Below, in pieces: positions 23,201 to 33,695 of a DNA stretch of 64,000 nucleotides. Within the stretch, counting starts at the first letter, position 1. Every line of letters begins with the position of its first letter. The stretch is from Nothophaeocryptopus gaeumannii (taxonomy: Eukaryota; Ascomycota; Dothideomycetes; Mycosphaerellales; Mycosphaerellaceae). The notes beneath the pieces were generated by a model. The model was not told the DNA's origin. It did no database searches and saw nothing but the letters and a program-made list of their open reading frames with translations. Position numbers and translations under genes: made by a program. The stretch is from positions 186,001 through 250,000 of the forward strand of contig JASISA010000019.1 in assembly GCA_031771865.1 (NCBI GenBank), read 5' to 3'.

Positions 23201-23540
23201 TAGGTGTATCATGGGGACAGGAGAAGGGGATATGGAAGTGAGGGTGGTGGATGCGAATAAATCTGAGAAAGATATCCTTCTCCGGGACGAACTTGATGAT
23301 TTCGTGAAACAGTCGAATGGGAGGTTGAAAGTCACTCATGTCCTCTCCCATCCTTCTGAGAACTGGAAGGGGATCAAAGGACACGTGAATGACAAGATTA
23401 TTCGAGAGAGTTTGTTCGGTCCGAAGGAGGAGGGGAGTGTTACTTTCTTGTGTGGACCTCCAGCGATGATACAAAAGGCTGCTCTGCCGGCTTTGACGGA
23501 GTGGGGGTTTGTGGAGGATGATAATGTTTTTGGGTTTTAG
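20247..23540 (+). CDS. niaD: Assimilatory nitrate reductase with long charged N-terminal extension
   Basis: A single exon of 1097 residues from ATG at 20247. Order: N-terminal region (1-270); Mo-pterin domain with the Cys of LACDGNRRKE (about 361); dimerisation domain (about 530-690); cytochrome b5 domain with haem ligands in WHPGG (about 738) and IHDGF (about 765); FAD domain with RSYTPT (about 867) and GGAMSNLL; NAD(P)H domain with GGSGITPG (about 972) and FLCGPPAMI. It reduces nitrate to nitrite in the cytosol. Fungal enzymes usually have about 870-980 residues. Here residues about 60-268 form an Asp/Glu/Lys-rich, low-complexity stretch. No nitrite reductase or nitrate transporter is adjacent. 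A NirA box and a GATA site lie upstream. Confidence 0.95.
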   Translation: MPHDVPWRVNVQHHPGSSAKDIHDEPEWTGGHQHRVGFRNRQGRIPGVTPNDDEASDVPDLTTSSGSSEPDEEEQFDEEAEREYEDLKSRAKKGELVNFRDIISDEKDFHLRYPENRSLGWRYVLEATEDWVKNEEEWPANVEKRKMEDAAKKEKETHTIDGVEMSNGDKQDDEKDNGTNGEENEWKRKEGENSKHHDAYAADNEQSSGSDSDEDKSEYQELLERYTPQEIALLRALQHEKQYRSTLKQNDGKQNSPQKHNRSTIAIDEQDQFSPDNWLPRSDHLIRLTGKHPMNAEAELSALFGGGLITPNELHYIRNHGAVPRILWEFHELDVENGKLKMSMDDLKDKFEHINIPVALACDGNRRKELNMIKRSKGFNWGSGATGCAYWKGPLLRDVLLAAGVEEGKYSGEGRLRWVNFEGADDPSEGKYQTCIPLDYAMDPSNDVLLAMEMNDIPLPPDHGYPVRLLIPGYVGGRCVKWLQRIWITDYENDSHYHIWDNRVLPSFITEKDGEFASTMFAHPDTACNEQNLNSVIVKPAQGEKIPLTSARKGKTYRIEGYAYDGGGHEVQRIEVSLDGGETWLYCIRQFPEYPIRHGNKFWTWLHWYVDVSIVHVLQAKSISVRAWNVFKNTQPERPSWNTMGMMNNCWYVVRPSVSQGKDEDVPHIVFRHPVEPGTGDGGWMKPSVENQVAQAKQDAGAPQKQFTRQEIEKHSAENDCWLVVDGKVYDCTTVLAWHPGGKAAILGHAGKVHQETSDEFASIHDGFAYQKLKECALGVVTEKAANFIRANAEAAAKEKAQSASKSGDVVLQKHKWVPVKLINREKLSEDTRKYTFGLPDNMKDLGLGTCQHIQLGFHMKDKMLIRSYTPTKPLLPDVKNAPANKTSTKDDAQSTEIQSLRDGHGTFELVIKTYFPNDKQPGGAMSNLLDCMPLGEEIEIRGPTGEIVYNGSGSFTISDNEMKFKKINLILGGSGITPGYALIARCIMGTGEGDMEVRVVDANKSEKDILLRDELDDFVKQSNGRLKVTHVLSHPSENWKGIKGHVNDKIIRESLFGPKEEGSVTFLCGPPAMIQKAALPALTEWGFVEDDNVFGF

Positions 23541-23609
23541 ACGCAGCATATATAAACACACTTTCGACGTAAAATGTATATTCTGGTATTTCTCGTTGTG
23601 ACTACCCCG

Positions 23610-24944
23610 TCAATCTCTTCGCGGATTCAAATCCCTGATAGCAAAGATGCTATACAGCGAAGTAAACAGGAAATACCAATCCTCTCGCGTCGTTTGCGTG
23701 AGTAAAGAGCCGACTAGACCTAACATGGCATACCAGCAAGTAACTCGAAGGTCGTTGGAGCTGTTAGCTTTCGTCTCACCCCCAACACTCGTAGTGCCGT
23801 TTCCATTCCCTCCATCTGCCCCCTCCAAACCAGCCGGATCCTCACTCAAAAACGTCGTCTGCCCCGTAATATTTCCCTCCTTCCCCATCGGATCAGGCGG
23901 CGTGAGTTGATCAGGCACTTTACATACTTCTCCGCCATCGCAGCCATCAAGTGTACTAGCCGCATCACTTGTGTTGAAGTAGGCTTTCACATAGCTGACT
24001 ATCATCACCGCATCTTGATCTGGTGGGCCTCCACTCCATCCTGAGTTGCCATTGCTCCAGTGACTCAGATGAATCGCCCCAGCTTCATCGGGCACGTTAT
24101 CAGACACGCTTCCGATCACTTTCCCGTTTGCGAAGAAGGTCACTTGGGAAGGTGTCCAGTCGAATCGAAATTCGTTGTATCCTTCCCCCGGTGCGAACGC
24201 GAGTGTTGACTTGAGTGCATCGTTGCCCGTCGCGTAGCCTAGTTGTGCGGATGTGGATGATTGAATCACTAGGTTTGCAGTCTGCGGTGACTTTGAGAGA
24301 AACTCCATGTCGATTTCCGTCTGGTCATTCAAGTAAAAGAAGAAGGCCCCACATGTCCCATTGACCAATGTCGTTTTCATGCCGATTCTGAAACTTCCAT
24401 ACAGTATGTCTGTCCTCGAAGACACGATCTCCGCCATCGGTACAAGTTGACCCTCCTCTCCTTCCAGCGTTGCGGTGAGTGGTGATTTAGACCAAAGTTG
24501 CAAACCCGAGTCACCTCCCCTCACCCCTTCGCCAGTCCAGTCGTATTGCGAAGAGGCGATGGGGTTCGGAACGACATTCTCGACCTGTGCAGCTTTCCCG
24601 TAAGGACCATGGGAGTTGGCAGGAGTGACATTGTAGGCTTGTGGAATCCAGATGGGATCGCTATTGGCATCGAGGAGGGCGGAGAAATTGGCGACGTGGA
24701 GGAAATCCGTCTCCAAGATTTCTGTAAAGAACAATCCGTTCGATGCCGGGTCAGTAGATGTCGCTACTTCACCGCCTGACGTCGTTGATTGTGTTGTTGT
24801 TGTCGTCGTTATTGCCAATGCCGTTCTTGTTCCTGTGGCGTCAATGGTGTAACCACACCGACATCCCTCAGAATTCGCACTTCGCACCGCAGTCGAAATG
24901 GTCAGGAGACCAACCAATGTGAGATTGCGCGCGGGCAAGCGCAT
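23610..24944 (-). CDS. Secreted GH16-family glucanase/transglycosylase-like protein
   Basis: A single open frame of 444 residues, read from ATG at 24944 because MRLPARNLTLVGLLTISTAV is a good signal peptide. The frame continues upstream but without coding character. A Thr-rich linker is followed by the jelly-roll domain with ILYGSFRIGMKTT, the catalytic EIDMEFLS (E-x-D-x-E), FRFDWTPSQVTFFANGK and HWSNGNSGWSGGPP. The C-terminus after about residue 340 is Gly/Asn/Thr-rich, then hydrophobic (YAMLGLVGSLL and WYFLFTSLYSIFAI), suggesting membrane or GPI attachment. GH16 members cleave or remodel beta-1,3/1,4-glucans in the wall. A small 3' intron altering the tail is possible. Confidence 0.88.
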   Translation of the reverse strand: MRLPARNLTLVGLLTISTAVRSANSEGCRCGYTIDATGTRTALAITTTTTTQSTTSGGEVATSTDPASNGLFFTEILETDFLHVANFSALLDANSDPIWIPQAYNVTPANSHGPYGKAAQVENVVPNPIASSQYDWTGEGVRGGDSGLQLWSKSPLTATLEGEEGQLVPMAEIVSSRTDILYGSFRIGMKTTLVNGTCGAFFFYLNDQTEIDMEFLSKSPQTANLVIQSSTSAQLGYATGNDALKSTLAFAPGEGYNEFRFDWTPSQVTFFANGKVIGSVSDNVPDEAGAIHLSHWSNGNSGWSGGPPDQDAVMIVSYVKAYFNTSDAASTLDGCDGGEVCKVPDQLTPPDPMGKEGNITGQTTFLSEDPAGLEGADGGNGNGTTSVGGETKANSSNDLRVTCWYAMLGLVGSLLTQTTREDWYFLFTSLYSIFAIRDLNPRRD

Positions 24945-25984
24945 GGCTTTTCGAGAGACGAGATGATGGATGTTCAAGTGGAGCGAAGTGGATGTTTCGG
25001 AGGACGCCGGTGGCCGCAAATGGAGATCGCTTTGGTGTTTGGTGGATGGTGTTTGTGAGATGTAACAGAAGGAACACCAGCACCCCGGTCGATGCGATTT
25101 CTCAAATTGATGGATTCGATAGACTTGTGTTGTGGTTGTTCAATTGTGTGCAAGTGCGACCGTCGCTCGGGGTGACTGCTCTTCTGAGCATTCACGAGAG
25201 ATGGACGTTGCTCCTGCTTGTCGAATTATCACTTCACTTGGAAGGATTGTCGTCGAAGGGCTCATTCCTCAGCAAGTGATCATATGAAAGATAGTGTTGT
25301 GCGCCCGGGCAGGCCGTGAAGTACAAGTGCAACAGAAGTACCGTATCGCACTCTTCACTGCTCCTGCAGGTGTCCGGCTGCTGTGAAACTCGACTTAGAT
25401 AAGAGTAGCTACACCACCGAATAGCTACACAGCATGAACTTATCTCTTGGAGACAACGGTTCAACAAGATCAAATCAATATCATCCGCTTCACTTGCCAT
25501 GCCGCTCTCTTGTGCATGCCTTTGACGCCGGGCGTCTGTCCCTCTTTCCATCAGGAAAAGTCTGCGACTGCTGATGCACCCGCAACAAGCAGCGCAGTGT
25601 GTCTCCGAAAATGCATCGCATCTGTAGAAGCAAACTTGATACTGTCGAACCTCTGAAAGTTCCAATTCGGTCATTACATTCGTCCCATTCATGTCACCAT
25701 TCGCGTCCCATTCTCTCCCCCCCGCCTCCTGTCCAGAGATCCAGTAGATCGGCAAGATCGGCCCAAGATGATGTCCAGTGCTATATGTGATGTTTGTCTG
25801 CCTCAAGCAGGCTCGAGCGTGTCTAGCCTCTGTTGCTCGACTACCACCAACCACTCTTAGGGTCGTCAGAGTCGGAAGAAAGGCCGCCGCTATTGACCAG
25901 TGTTGTCGATGATTTCGACTTGACGTTGGCGTGTAGCTTTTGAGTTGGGAGGGAGGTTGTCTCAGATACGCTCCGTTCCCTATG
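24945..25984. other. GH16 promoter and CDC25 3' flank
   Basis: No separate gene is supported. The CDC25 reading frame would stay open down to 25234 if its last intron were retained (see findings), but its translation past the intron has no coding character. Confidence 0.5.
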
Positions 25985-28900
25985 CTACAGGAAGCCGGAC
26001 TCTGATAACAATCTGTGAAAACAGTCAGTACTGGTGTTCGTGGAGGCGGTAGCTCAACATACCTCGCGATCTTTTCATCTTCTCTCTCGCGTGGCTCGAC
26101 CGCCAAACTGCGCTCATACATCTCATGTACGTCACCAGCGCTTTGCATGTTCCGCAGAATATACTCCTGTAGCTCAGGCACCGGTTGCAGACCGTATGGC
26201 ACGTTCTGGTATTGCTGAATATCTCGAATGACTTCAGCCGTCTTTGCGCGCTTCGCGAAGTTGATGAGCTGCGTCTTCTTGATGATACTTGGGATACCGT
26301 CCTCGATAAAGGTCAGATCCGTGAGATAGATACCGAAGAAGGGAATGCATGGCGGGTTCGCTTTGTGCAGAGCTTCTCTGTACTCGTTGAAATTCTTCGT
26401 CGAACCCATGAGTTTGCGCATAGATTCCAAAGTTTGGGTGGTCCGCGCGTTGACTTGCGCCCACGTCCTGTTAAGTCGGTGAATCGGCGCAGATCCTAGG
26501 GCGGAGATGATGGAAGTCAGGCAGGAGAAGTTGTTCAGCGATCGGCACTTGTCCGCGATCGAGACGAAGTGCTTAATGACCACCACACGCCGCTTGACGT
26601 CTGCCTGAGTGAGGATCATTTGCGCCACCCAGTTTGTGAGTTGGTTTGAGTGCAGAATCAAAGCCTTCACGTTCTCCGCTGGATCGGGTTCACCAGGCGC
26701 CAGCTTCTTCTGCCAGGTCTTGTTCAGACACTCCGTTGGCTTGATCTTGCCGTAGAGCTTAGATTCGATTATTGTCAGTTGTCGAGCAAATTCCAGCGCG
26801 TCGATATCGAGGAACTTGAGCTTCTTCATGTTCTTCGGAATGATCGGTGGCGGTGCTTGCGCGTTGAGTGTCAAGACGAGTCGCTTGTTCGAAGCATCGT
26901 GCCCACGCATTCTCTGCTCGATCGAAGTCATCAGCGGTCCGGCGCCGGGAGTTGCTGTGGATTGCACGGTGTCTTTGGCAAATTGGTAGACTCGCTGCAT
27001 GAGTTGTTGGCTCTCGTCATTGTTTGGCTCCATCCAATAGTTGTCAAACCAGGACTTGAGGATGTTCACCACACGGAACCTGATCGGCTTCTGCTTCTTG
27101 TCTACCCACGTCTGCAGATCTTGACCTGCCAAGCCATACGGTGGTTGTAGCATCCACCTCTTGACAAGCATCTCGAAGAGCTCTGGTCCAGTTGTGAAAG
27201 ACCTGTAAGTGAGGAGGAAGGTGTTGTTGAATGGAGAGTCCAGGCGGTCGTGTCGGGTGAGCTGTTCCACGAGGCCAGTCAAGGTACCACCACGCAGCGC
27301 TGGAGGATCTGTCTTCACATCGTACGCGATCTCGCCTTCGTGGTCTAGCTTGAGGAAGTTCGGCATCTCCTCCGAGTCTCGCCCTGCAATGCTCTCTCTT
27401 TCTAAAGGAACCTCTCCGAAGAAGCGGTTGACCTTGGAGCTTTCTCCTTGACGCTGAGCATCTCGGAATGGTTGTGTTCCTTGCTGGCCTTCAGAGTATG
27501 ACTTCGAGGGTCCAACATCTGCCAGGTTTGGTCGCAAGCCCTTTGAGTTGGTTCTCTGGTGCTGATCGTACGGGGCGCCGCCATCCGTCAAGCGATGTGA
27601 GTCTCGCTGACTTGCGTCTTGCGGCATCAGTTCGGAGAGGAGTTGAAGTGAAAAGTGTATTTGGGATGCGGCCACGTCGAGATCTCGTCCCACGGCCTTG
27701 ACTTTACCCAATCGTTCTTCCAACGAAGGGCCTCTGACTTCTGACCATTCATCGCCCAAGGGGCTCGCGACAGTCTGACACGCCACAATGAGATCGGATG
27801 TAGAGTCGTAAAGCCTTTGCTTATGTTCCGCGAAATCGTTGAGCTGTGGAGTTTGCAGAGCGGAATTGAGTGGGCCAAGATTGATGGATTCGATGGTGGA
27901 GAGATACGGTCGGCAGACTTCGATTACTTGGCTCCCGCTCTTGCAGACAACGTCACCAATCTTGCGATGTCTTTGAGATGTAATTAGCTTCTCGCGGAGC
28001 ACCAAGTGCTCGTCCAGGCGCTTGATGCTCGCATTAATCAAACGCTTCAAGTCCTCGAGCCGGTCGAGCAGGGCCTGGTTCAGAGCTTCGCTTGGTTCAT
28101 TGAAGTTCTCGCCCTCCTCGTCCATGAAGGAAATGGCGGCCATGTGGTGTTTCGGATCCAGGCCATTGGATTTCCAATTACCTGCGGTCCGGCTTCCGGA
28201 GACAAAGCCAGGCGTCAACCGCGGTATCTCTTCGCCACGTTGTTGTCGCGCGACTTCAACAAAGCCGTACACGCCATGCAGAACGCCCTCTGCCTCTTGC
28301 AGGCACTTTTGAGCCGAATCGGGTGCGGGAAAGTCCGCCGCAGCGATATGGGAAGAAAGAACCAGCTTTGAGAACCTTGACATCATCTCCCTGAAGTGTG
28401 GATAAAGAGCCTTGTTTGTCGAAATGATGGATGGATTGCCAGAGTGGTTGTCCGTGGTGCCAGAACCGGCGGCGAGGAGCAGGCGCAAGTGGTCGGAAAT
28501 GTCTTCTGCCTTGCGGACGAACTCAGACCGATCGCCGGCGTTGATGACTTCACGATATCTCTGAACAGCGCGTCGCATGTCTTCGACCATAGTATTCCAA
28601 GTCAATGGAACAGCATGTCCATCGTCGAAGAAGCGCCGAGGTAATAACGGAGTGCTCGATGCGTTACTCTGTGCGTTAGCGAAAGATGTCATGGTAGTAC
28701 CGACTGGCGGGATTCCCTGCTGCATTGCCGAAAGCGATACGTTGCTTGCTTCAGTAAGATTTGTGCGCGAGCGGGTCATCGGAGACGCTGCGTTCAAAGA
28801 ATCCATGGACGTTGCAGGTGACACGCCGTCGGACAGATACGAACGCCTGCGTCGATGCTGACAGATAGAGTACGTTAGTGATGTGCCACATATATTGCGG

Positions 28901-29582
28901 GTGTGTATACCGCACGTGCAGAGGTGTGACTTACGTTTGAAGACTTCGATCCTTGTGTCGCCGCCGACGCGTCTTCAGCTTCGGAGGCAGAGACATAGTC
29001 GGTATCCTCCTCCCGTTGCTCGTAGCCCGCCTGGAGGATCTCCGCTGGCGGGCGTGTCTGGTCTGGGATGGAAATGTTTGTGCGATCGCGCGGGCCGGTC
29101 TCGTTGGAGGAAGTGGGCGCCTCCAGTGGCAATTCCATAGTGCTTTCGCCAGTCAGGGTATTGAAGTAGAAGAGGCGACCATCGGGTGTAGCCTGTGGGA
29201 TCCAAAACGCAGCTTCCTCCTGCTGGCTTGTGGTCCCATTCTCGTGCGGTGTGTGCGCGCCGTTTGTAGCGTGATGATACGCCTCTTGTCCACGCTCCTC
29301 GTAGTCTTCTCCAGACTCCTCGCCCTCTGGGTCGCCTCTGCCAGACCGATTGCCCATTCCATCTTCATAGGGAGGCGCCACCACGGCACAGTAATTGCTT
29401 GGAAACCACCCTCGCACGCCGTGAATAACTCCATCCCACCAGCCACTCTCTAGTTGCGTGATAACCTGAATGATGTCGCCCTGGCGAAAGCTCAAACTCG
29501 TGCGGTCGTCGGCATCGTAGTCGTATAAGGCGCGGACGTACAGCTGGCCCCCGGTGGAGACGCTGCCGGCTAGCCCGTTCAT
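25985..29582 (-). CDS. CDC25: Ras guanine nucleotide exchange factor, SH3-WW-RasGEF
   Basis: Three exons (29582-28935, 28857-26063, 26012-25985) give 1156 residues. The last exon codes only for RLLSESGFL, the usual CDC25 C-terminus, after a GTATGT..CACAG intron. Domains: SH3 at about 13-68 (LYVRALYDYDADD, GWWDGV, GWFPSNYC); WW-like at about 126-152 (FWIPQATPDGRLFYFN); helical middle; RasGEF_N from about 737 (LTGLVEQLTRHD, LLTYRSFTT); catalytic RasGEF from about 900 (LDIDALEFARQL, KALILHSNQLTNWVA, IPFFGIYLTDLTFI). It loads GTP onto Ras at the plasma membrane upstream of cAMP/MAPK signalling. The long second exon stays open past its donor site. Confidence 0.95.
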
Positions 29583-30300
29583 TTTGCCCCTGCCGCCAGC
29601 GCGGTGAGGCCTCTACCGGCGGTGAGGTATCTCCAATGGGTGTTCGATGTCGCTAGTGATGCTGTCTGCGGGGGTTCGACGGTGAGTTCGCAGGTCACGG
29701 CCAGTTCGCGGTGGTATGGTTCGCGGTATAGCGGTGGAAGGTCGGGTTGTCGAGACCGCCCGCGCCGCAGATACAGCAGAGTACGTGTTGGCTCTGCTGG
29801 AATGTGCAGTCGCCTGCCGGGTTGCCTCGTTGGGGTCACAAGCAGACAGTATATTCCCTTGCAGCAGCAACGCAACACAGCAGCGGCAGCACTGCGCGAC
29901 CTGGAGGCTGCCGTAAGTCCCCTCCTTCGTCCGACAGATGCGTCTGCGCGCTGCAGACCGTTATGGGACCCTTCCACACTTCTCCCTTCTCGGACGTCTT
30001 ATTCGTCTCTCCAGCGCGAGCTGAGTGCCAGCCGTGGCGAGTTCAGCATGCCATTCGGTGGAGCAGATGAGTTGTTCCTGAGGAGCGTTTGTGGGAGCAG
30101 GTCCCGCTGTGTTGATTCGACACGCTGACGCCGGCGGTACCAAATCACAGCAGCGCAGAACAAAGTCCCCCAGAGCCCTCCGCTTGTTTTGGCGGTACGG
30201 CTCCTGCACGTGACGCGACAGTTCGGCACTATGGTGGCCGTCTCACCGATGAAGAAAGACTCTATCGTGGTATCGACTGCAACTCTCCGTGCAAGTGACA

Positions 30301-30333
30301 ATGGCTATGGCTATGGCTATGGCTATGGCTATG
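30301..30333. repeat. Hexanucleotide microsatellite (ATGGCT)5
   Basis: Five perfect copies of ATGGCT followed by ATG lie about 720 bases upstream of the CDC25 start. Confidence 0.9.
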
Positions 30334-30972
30334 ACGGCGACTAACGCACTGCTGACCCTCGCTCGCACTGAGGGATGATATGGAAGCCCCGCGGTCAGGC
30401 TAGCACCGCTGTAATCAGCGAGTCAACAAGGCATGCTATACCTCCATCCATATATTCATTCCCCTTTCAAACCCCCACCGCCCCTAAGGGCAGGCACCCC
30501 TCTCCCAGGGAACGGTGTTGTGGAAATTCCGATCTCAACAAACACCTTCTACTTCGAACCCAATGCTTGCTCACATTCTCGAACAACAATAATTCCTCCA
30601 GTCTTCCACGTACGATCGCAGTCGTCTCGCCGATGTACTCACACAAGGGCATCCCAGTCTGTGTCATGCCTACAAACTCTGCACGCTGCAACCGACGACG
30701 GCGACGCGGGGAACGAGGAGCGTTCGTTTCGCCTTCCGCTTCTCGCCGAAGAACCCTTTATCTGGTTGTTCGGCTGCAAGGAGACGAGTCGTTGTGTGTC
30801 CGATTGCCGCTGCCCAAGTTATTTTAGCAGAATGGCGATCCGTAAAGTGTGCTATGTACAGCGCGTTAAGGCGATGGATGTCGTTCGATGGCAGAAAAAT
30901 GTAAGAGATATTCGCGGTGCTGATGCTGTGATCGCGAGGTCTCTCGCCATCGAAATGTCAGTACCGTCGGTA

Positions 30973-31259
30973 CTGTGAGCCGCAAAATGCTTGTCAGTCA
31001 GGTCTCGAGACTTTCCGCATTTTCCTTGCGATCCACGTACCTCGAATCGTCCCTATAGAAAAGTACCCTCTGTTGAAATGCCTCCGCAGTATCGCCAACG
31101 ACTCGTAAAGCCCGAATACCAATTCTAAGGCCTTCAATACGCTAGACGAGCCGTTTTCACACACTCTTTTGCGGCCCTTATTGCGCGAGGAATATAGGGT
31201 CTCTTTGAAATCGCGAAACGTTGCCTACTTCTGACTGACAGGCTTTATGCGGCTCACAG
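30973..31259. mobile_element. Tc1/mariner-type MITE, 287 bp, flanked by TA
   Basis: The two ends are imperfect inverted repeats: 30971-31001 against the complement of 31231-31261, matching at roughly 27 of 31 positions, with outer sequence CTGTGAGCCGCA and inner TGTCAGTCAG. Each end is bordered by TA, the target duplication of the Tc1/mariner superfamily. No transposase-sized frame lies inside, so it would be non-autonomous. A further matching CCGTCG block just outside both ends (30964-30969 and the complement of 31264-31269) means the true termini could be a few bases further out. Confidence 0.78.
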
Positions 31260-31442
31260 TATACGACGGCGCCAGTCAGAATCGCTGCCCACATTTAATG
31301 TCTTTACGTCGAGCGCTGTCTCACCCCGAAGGCCCGAAGGGTCGACTTGTGCCTGTTCAAGCAGCTCTGTTGGATAGGAACTCGCGCAGTGTACATGGCA
31401 TCAATATACACCTACCTTGACCGATCTTCCGCACATCTCGTC

Positions 31443-31479
31443 ACCAGCTCGTCACATCTCGGCACCAGCTCGTCACATC
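31443..31479. repeat. Short direct repeat, 16 bases twice at 21-base spacing
   Basis: ACCAGCTCGTCACATC occurs at 31443-31458 and again at 31464-31479. No function is evident. Confidence 0.7.
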
Positions 31480-33364
31480 GTCGGTGCTTGACGAACAGCA
31501 ATAACAGTGGAAATACCTTCGTACTTTGATGTCAAGTGCGTGTCCCTTGAATCAAGCTGGGCGAGTGTGATCGAGAAGCGTCTGACACCAGCACATTTGA
31601 CTTTCGCCGTTTGACTCGTGTTGCCGCGGCCGCTAGGAAGCGCGTGGAAGGGAGCGCTTCGTCCGGAAGGAGTAGCTAACGCGAATGATCTTAGCAAAGG
31701 CCCGTACCCGACTCGGGAGAGGTCTCCGCTGCCGGTCAAAACTCCAGCAAACGCTGGCAACGAGCCAGGCGAAGTTGTTGTATTGGAGGTGGCTGGCAAG
31801 GGCCAAAATGGCGTGAACGGCGGAAGTCCGCATGAAAGAGTTACTTCGACCGTTCGTCGAGAGGATCAAAATCAGATCCGCTCCAAACGAGACGCCGAAA
31901 CGCTGGCCGACGAGGGGCAGCTTTGTTTGCGATATGCCCCTCTTGGTGGGCAGGCGGGGCTGATAATGTTGTGGTGAGAAATAAGGTCGCTCATGACAAC
32001 CTGACGAGTCGTCCTTGCATCGCACTCACCTGGCATGACGGCAACTTGTCGTTTGTAAGAGCTACACAAGTTGTCTAAGACCTGTTTATTTCGATCGCAG
32101 GAGAGCTGCGGTAAAGATCCCATTTGTTGGCCCACGAGCGGGGCGAAGATCGAACGGCGAAAGAAAACAAGCATGAAGGGGAAAATGCCCCTTAAGGAGC
32201 TGGCCGAAATGACGGATCGCGAAAGCGGCCGTCGATGGCTCTCTCGGTCGCACTGGCTGTTTGAATATGATGGATGGAGTTTTGCTGTACAGTGGTGGTG
32301 TAGAGCTTGCAATACGGATTGGATGAAGGCTGTTGAAATTGCAACTGAAGGTTGATGAACAGGTCGACCGATTATTTACACAAGATGGGCCGGTCACCCA
32401 CCTGCCGGATCCGCTCTTGACTCTTCCCCGAGCCGAGCAAACGCTTGCATGGTCCGGTGAGAACGAAGTGGGCCACCATCAGGACTTCCTGACTTCCCCG
32501 ATAAGCTATAAACGGCCGGTGTCCAGGAACATGGTCTCTGGGACTCAAAAGATCCGCAGCAAATTGAATCTGTGCACACTGAGGCTCGGCCGTTCGATCT
32601 CGAAATGCGCATCATCAGGCGACCGGAAAGCCCTGAGGGGTTGCCTGAGATTGGACGACTTGTTCTGCGACAGAGCCCAAATTCCTGCCGAATTCGAGGT
32701 ACTGTACGTTAGAGAGAGGCTGGGAAAGGAGGGGAAGGCAGATGACGAAGCAGCGGCGGCTCTGCTCTCCTTTCTGGACTCGCAGCAGGTAGCGCCTCGC
32801 GTGGCGTGTGCAGAAACTCGATGTGAGGCTTTCAAGCGTCGAGGCGTGGGCGGTGAACACGAAGCTGCCGGACATGCTGCAACAGGTGGGTTTGATTATT
32901 GAGCGGTCAAGACTGGTCGCTGTTGCAAGAAAGGGTGCTGCTGATGTGACACGACAGCGTCCTCGCACCAGATTCGTATCGCAGACAGGAAATCGAAGGC
33001 ATCACAAATATAACCCAGCGCAACCAGGCGTGTAGGCCCGAGCGTGGCGTCAGCGTCCGATCAAACCTTCATCGTGAAGTGGCCGACAGTCATTCGTGGT
33101 GATGCTGGCGCTCCTCGACCCAAGAGCGAGTAAGAGGTGTGGGATGTCTTCGCCTGCTTCCATTTGATGCGTAAATGCTGCAGTTCAGCCCGGAAGTGTG
33201 CGCATGCCGGCAATTGATACAAACATCAGCCCCAGGTAGACAGGTAGAAGCATGTGTTCGTTCGGGTAGTTGAACGGTCCTAGCGTGGTGCGGCTTCGAT
33301 GTCCCGAGAGTGGCTGCAGTCCACCGCAGAGAACTTGGCTTGGCTCTGCGTCTGGTGTCTCTCA

Positions 33365-33394
33365 TTCCCTCCCCTCCCCTCCTCTCCTCTCCTC
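33365..33394 (+). promoter_or_regulatory. Pyrimidine (CT) tract in the leader of the C2H2 gene
   Basis: An uninterrupted run of 30 pyrimidines lies about 300 bases before the ATG. Such CT boxes are common just before fungal transcription starts. Confidence 0.45.
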
Positions 33395-33695
33395 GTCGAC
33401 AGACCCCCGCTACGCCCGCCTCCATCATCAACACCACCACCCACCCCATCATCGCCGGCGCGCATTTGCGACTGCCTCCGAGTGTGCTTCCATCCACACA
33501 CACGCGACGGGAACGCCCCGCCGCCGCCGCCAGAAACCTCCCGCTCCCGCGACGTCAGACTCATACTCGCAATGGTCCAGTCCATACGAAACATCCAACA
33601 CCCGTCCATCAAGCATTAATACATTCGAGTCGCTGGCTGTCCCGGGCGCTTTCAACAGCATCGTCAATACCACGACCCACAGCACCAGCGACACA

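Larger units (their letters stand above)
29583..33695. other. Gene-poor divergent promoter region of CDC25 and the C2H2 regulator
   Basis: About 4.1 kb between divergently transcribed regulatory genes. It holds a hexanucleotide repeat, a MITE and a short direct repeat, listed separately, plus an E-box at 30207-30212. The longest open frames (for example 32333-32902 plus) show no domains and are not called. Part is probably long 5' leader. Confidence 0.5.

Noticed and set aside
29604..30128. 174-codon plus-strand open frame
   Set aside because: It lies in the CDC25 promoter, is Ser/Arg/Cys-rich, and is mirrored by open frames in the other frames of the same GC-rich stretch.
32333..32902. 189-codon plus-strand open frame
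   Set aside because: No domain, no splice partners, and an open frame on the opposite strand covers much of it; probably chance.
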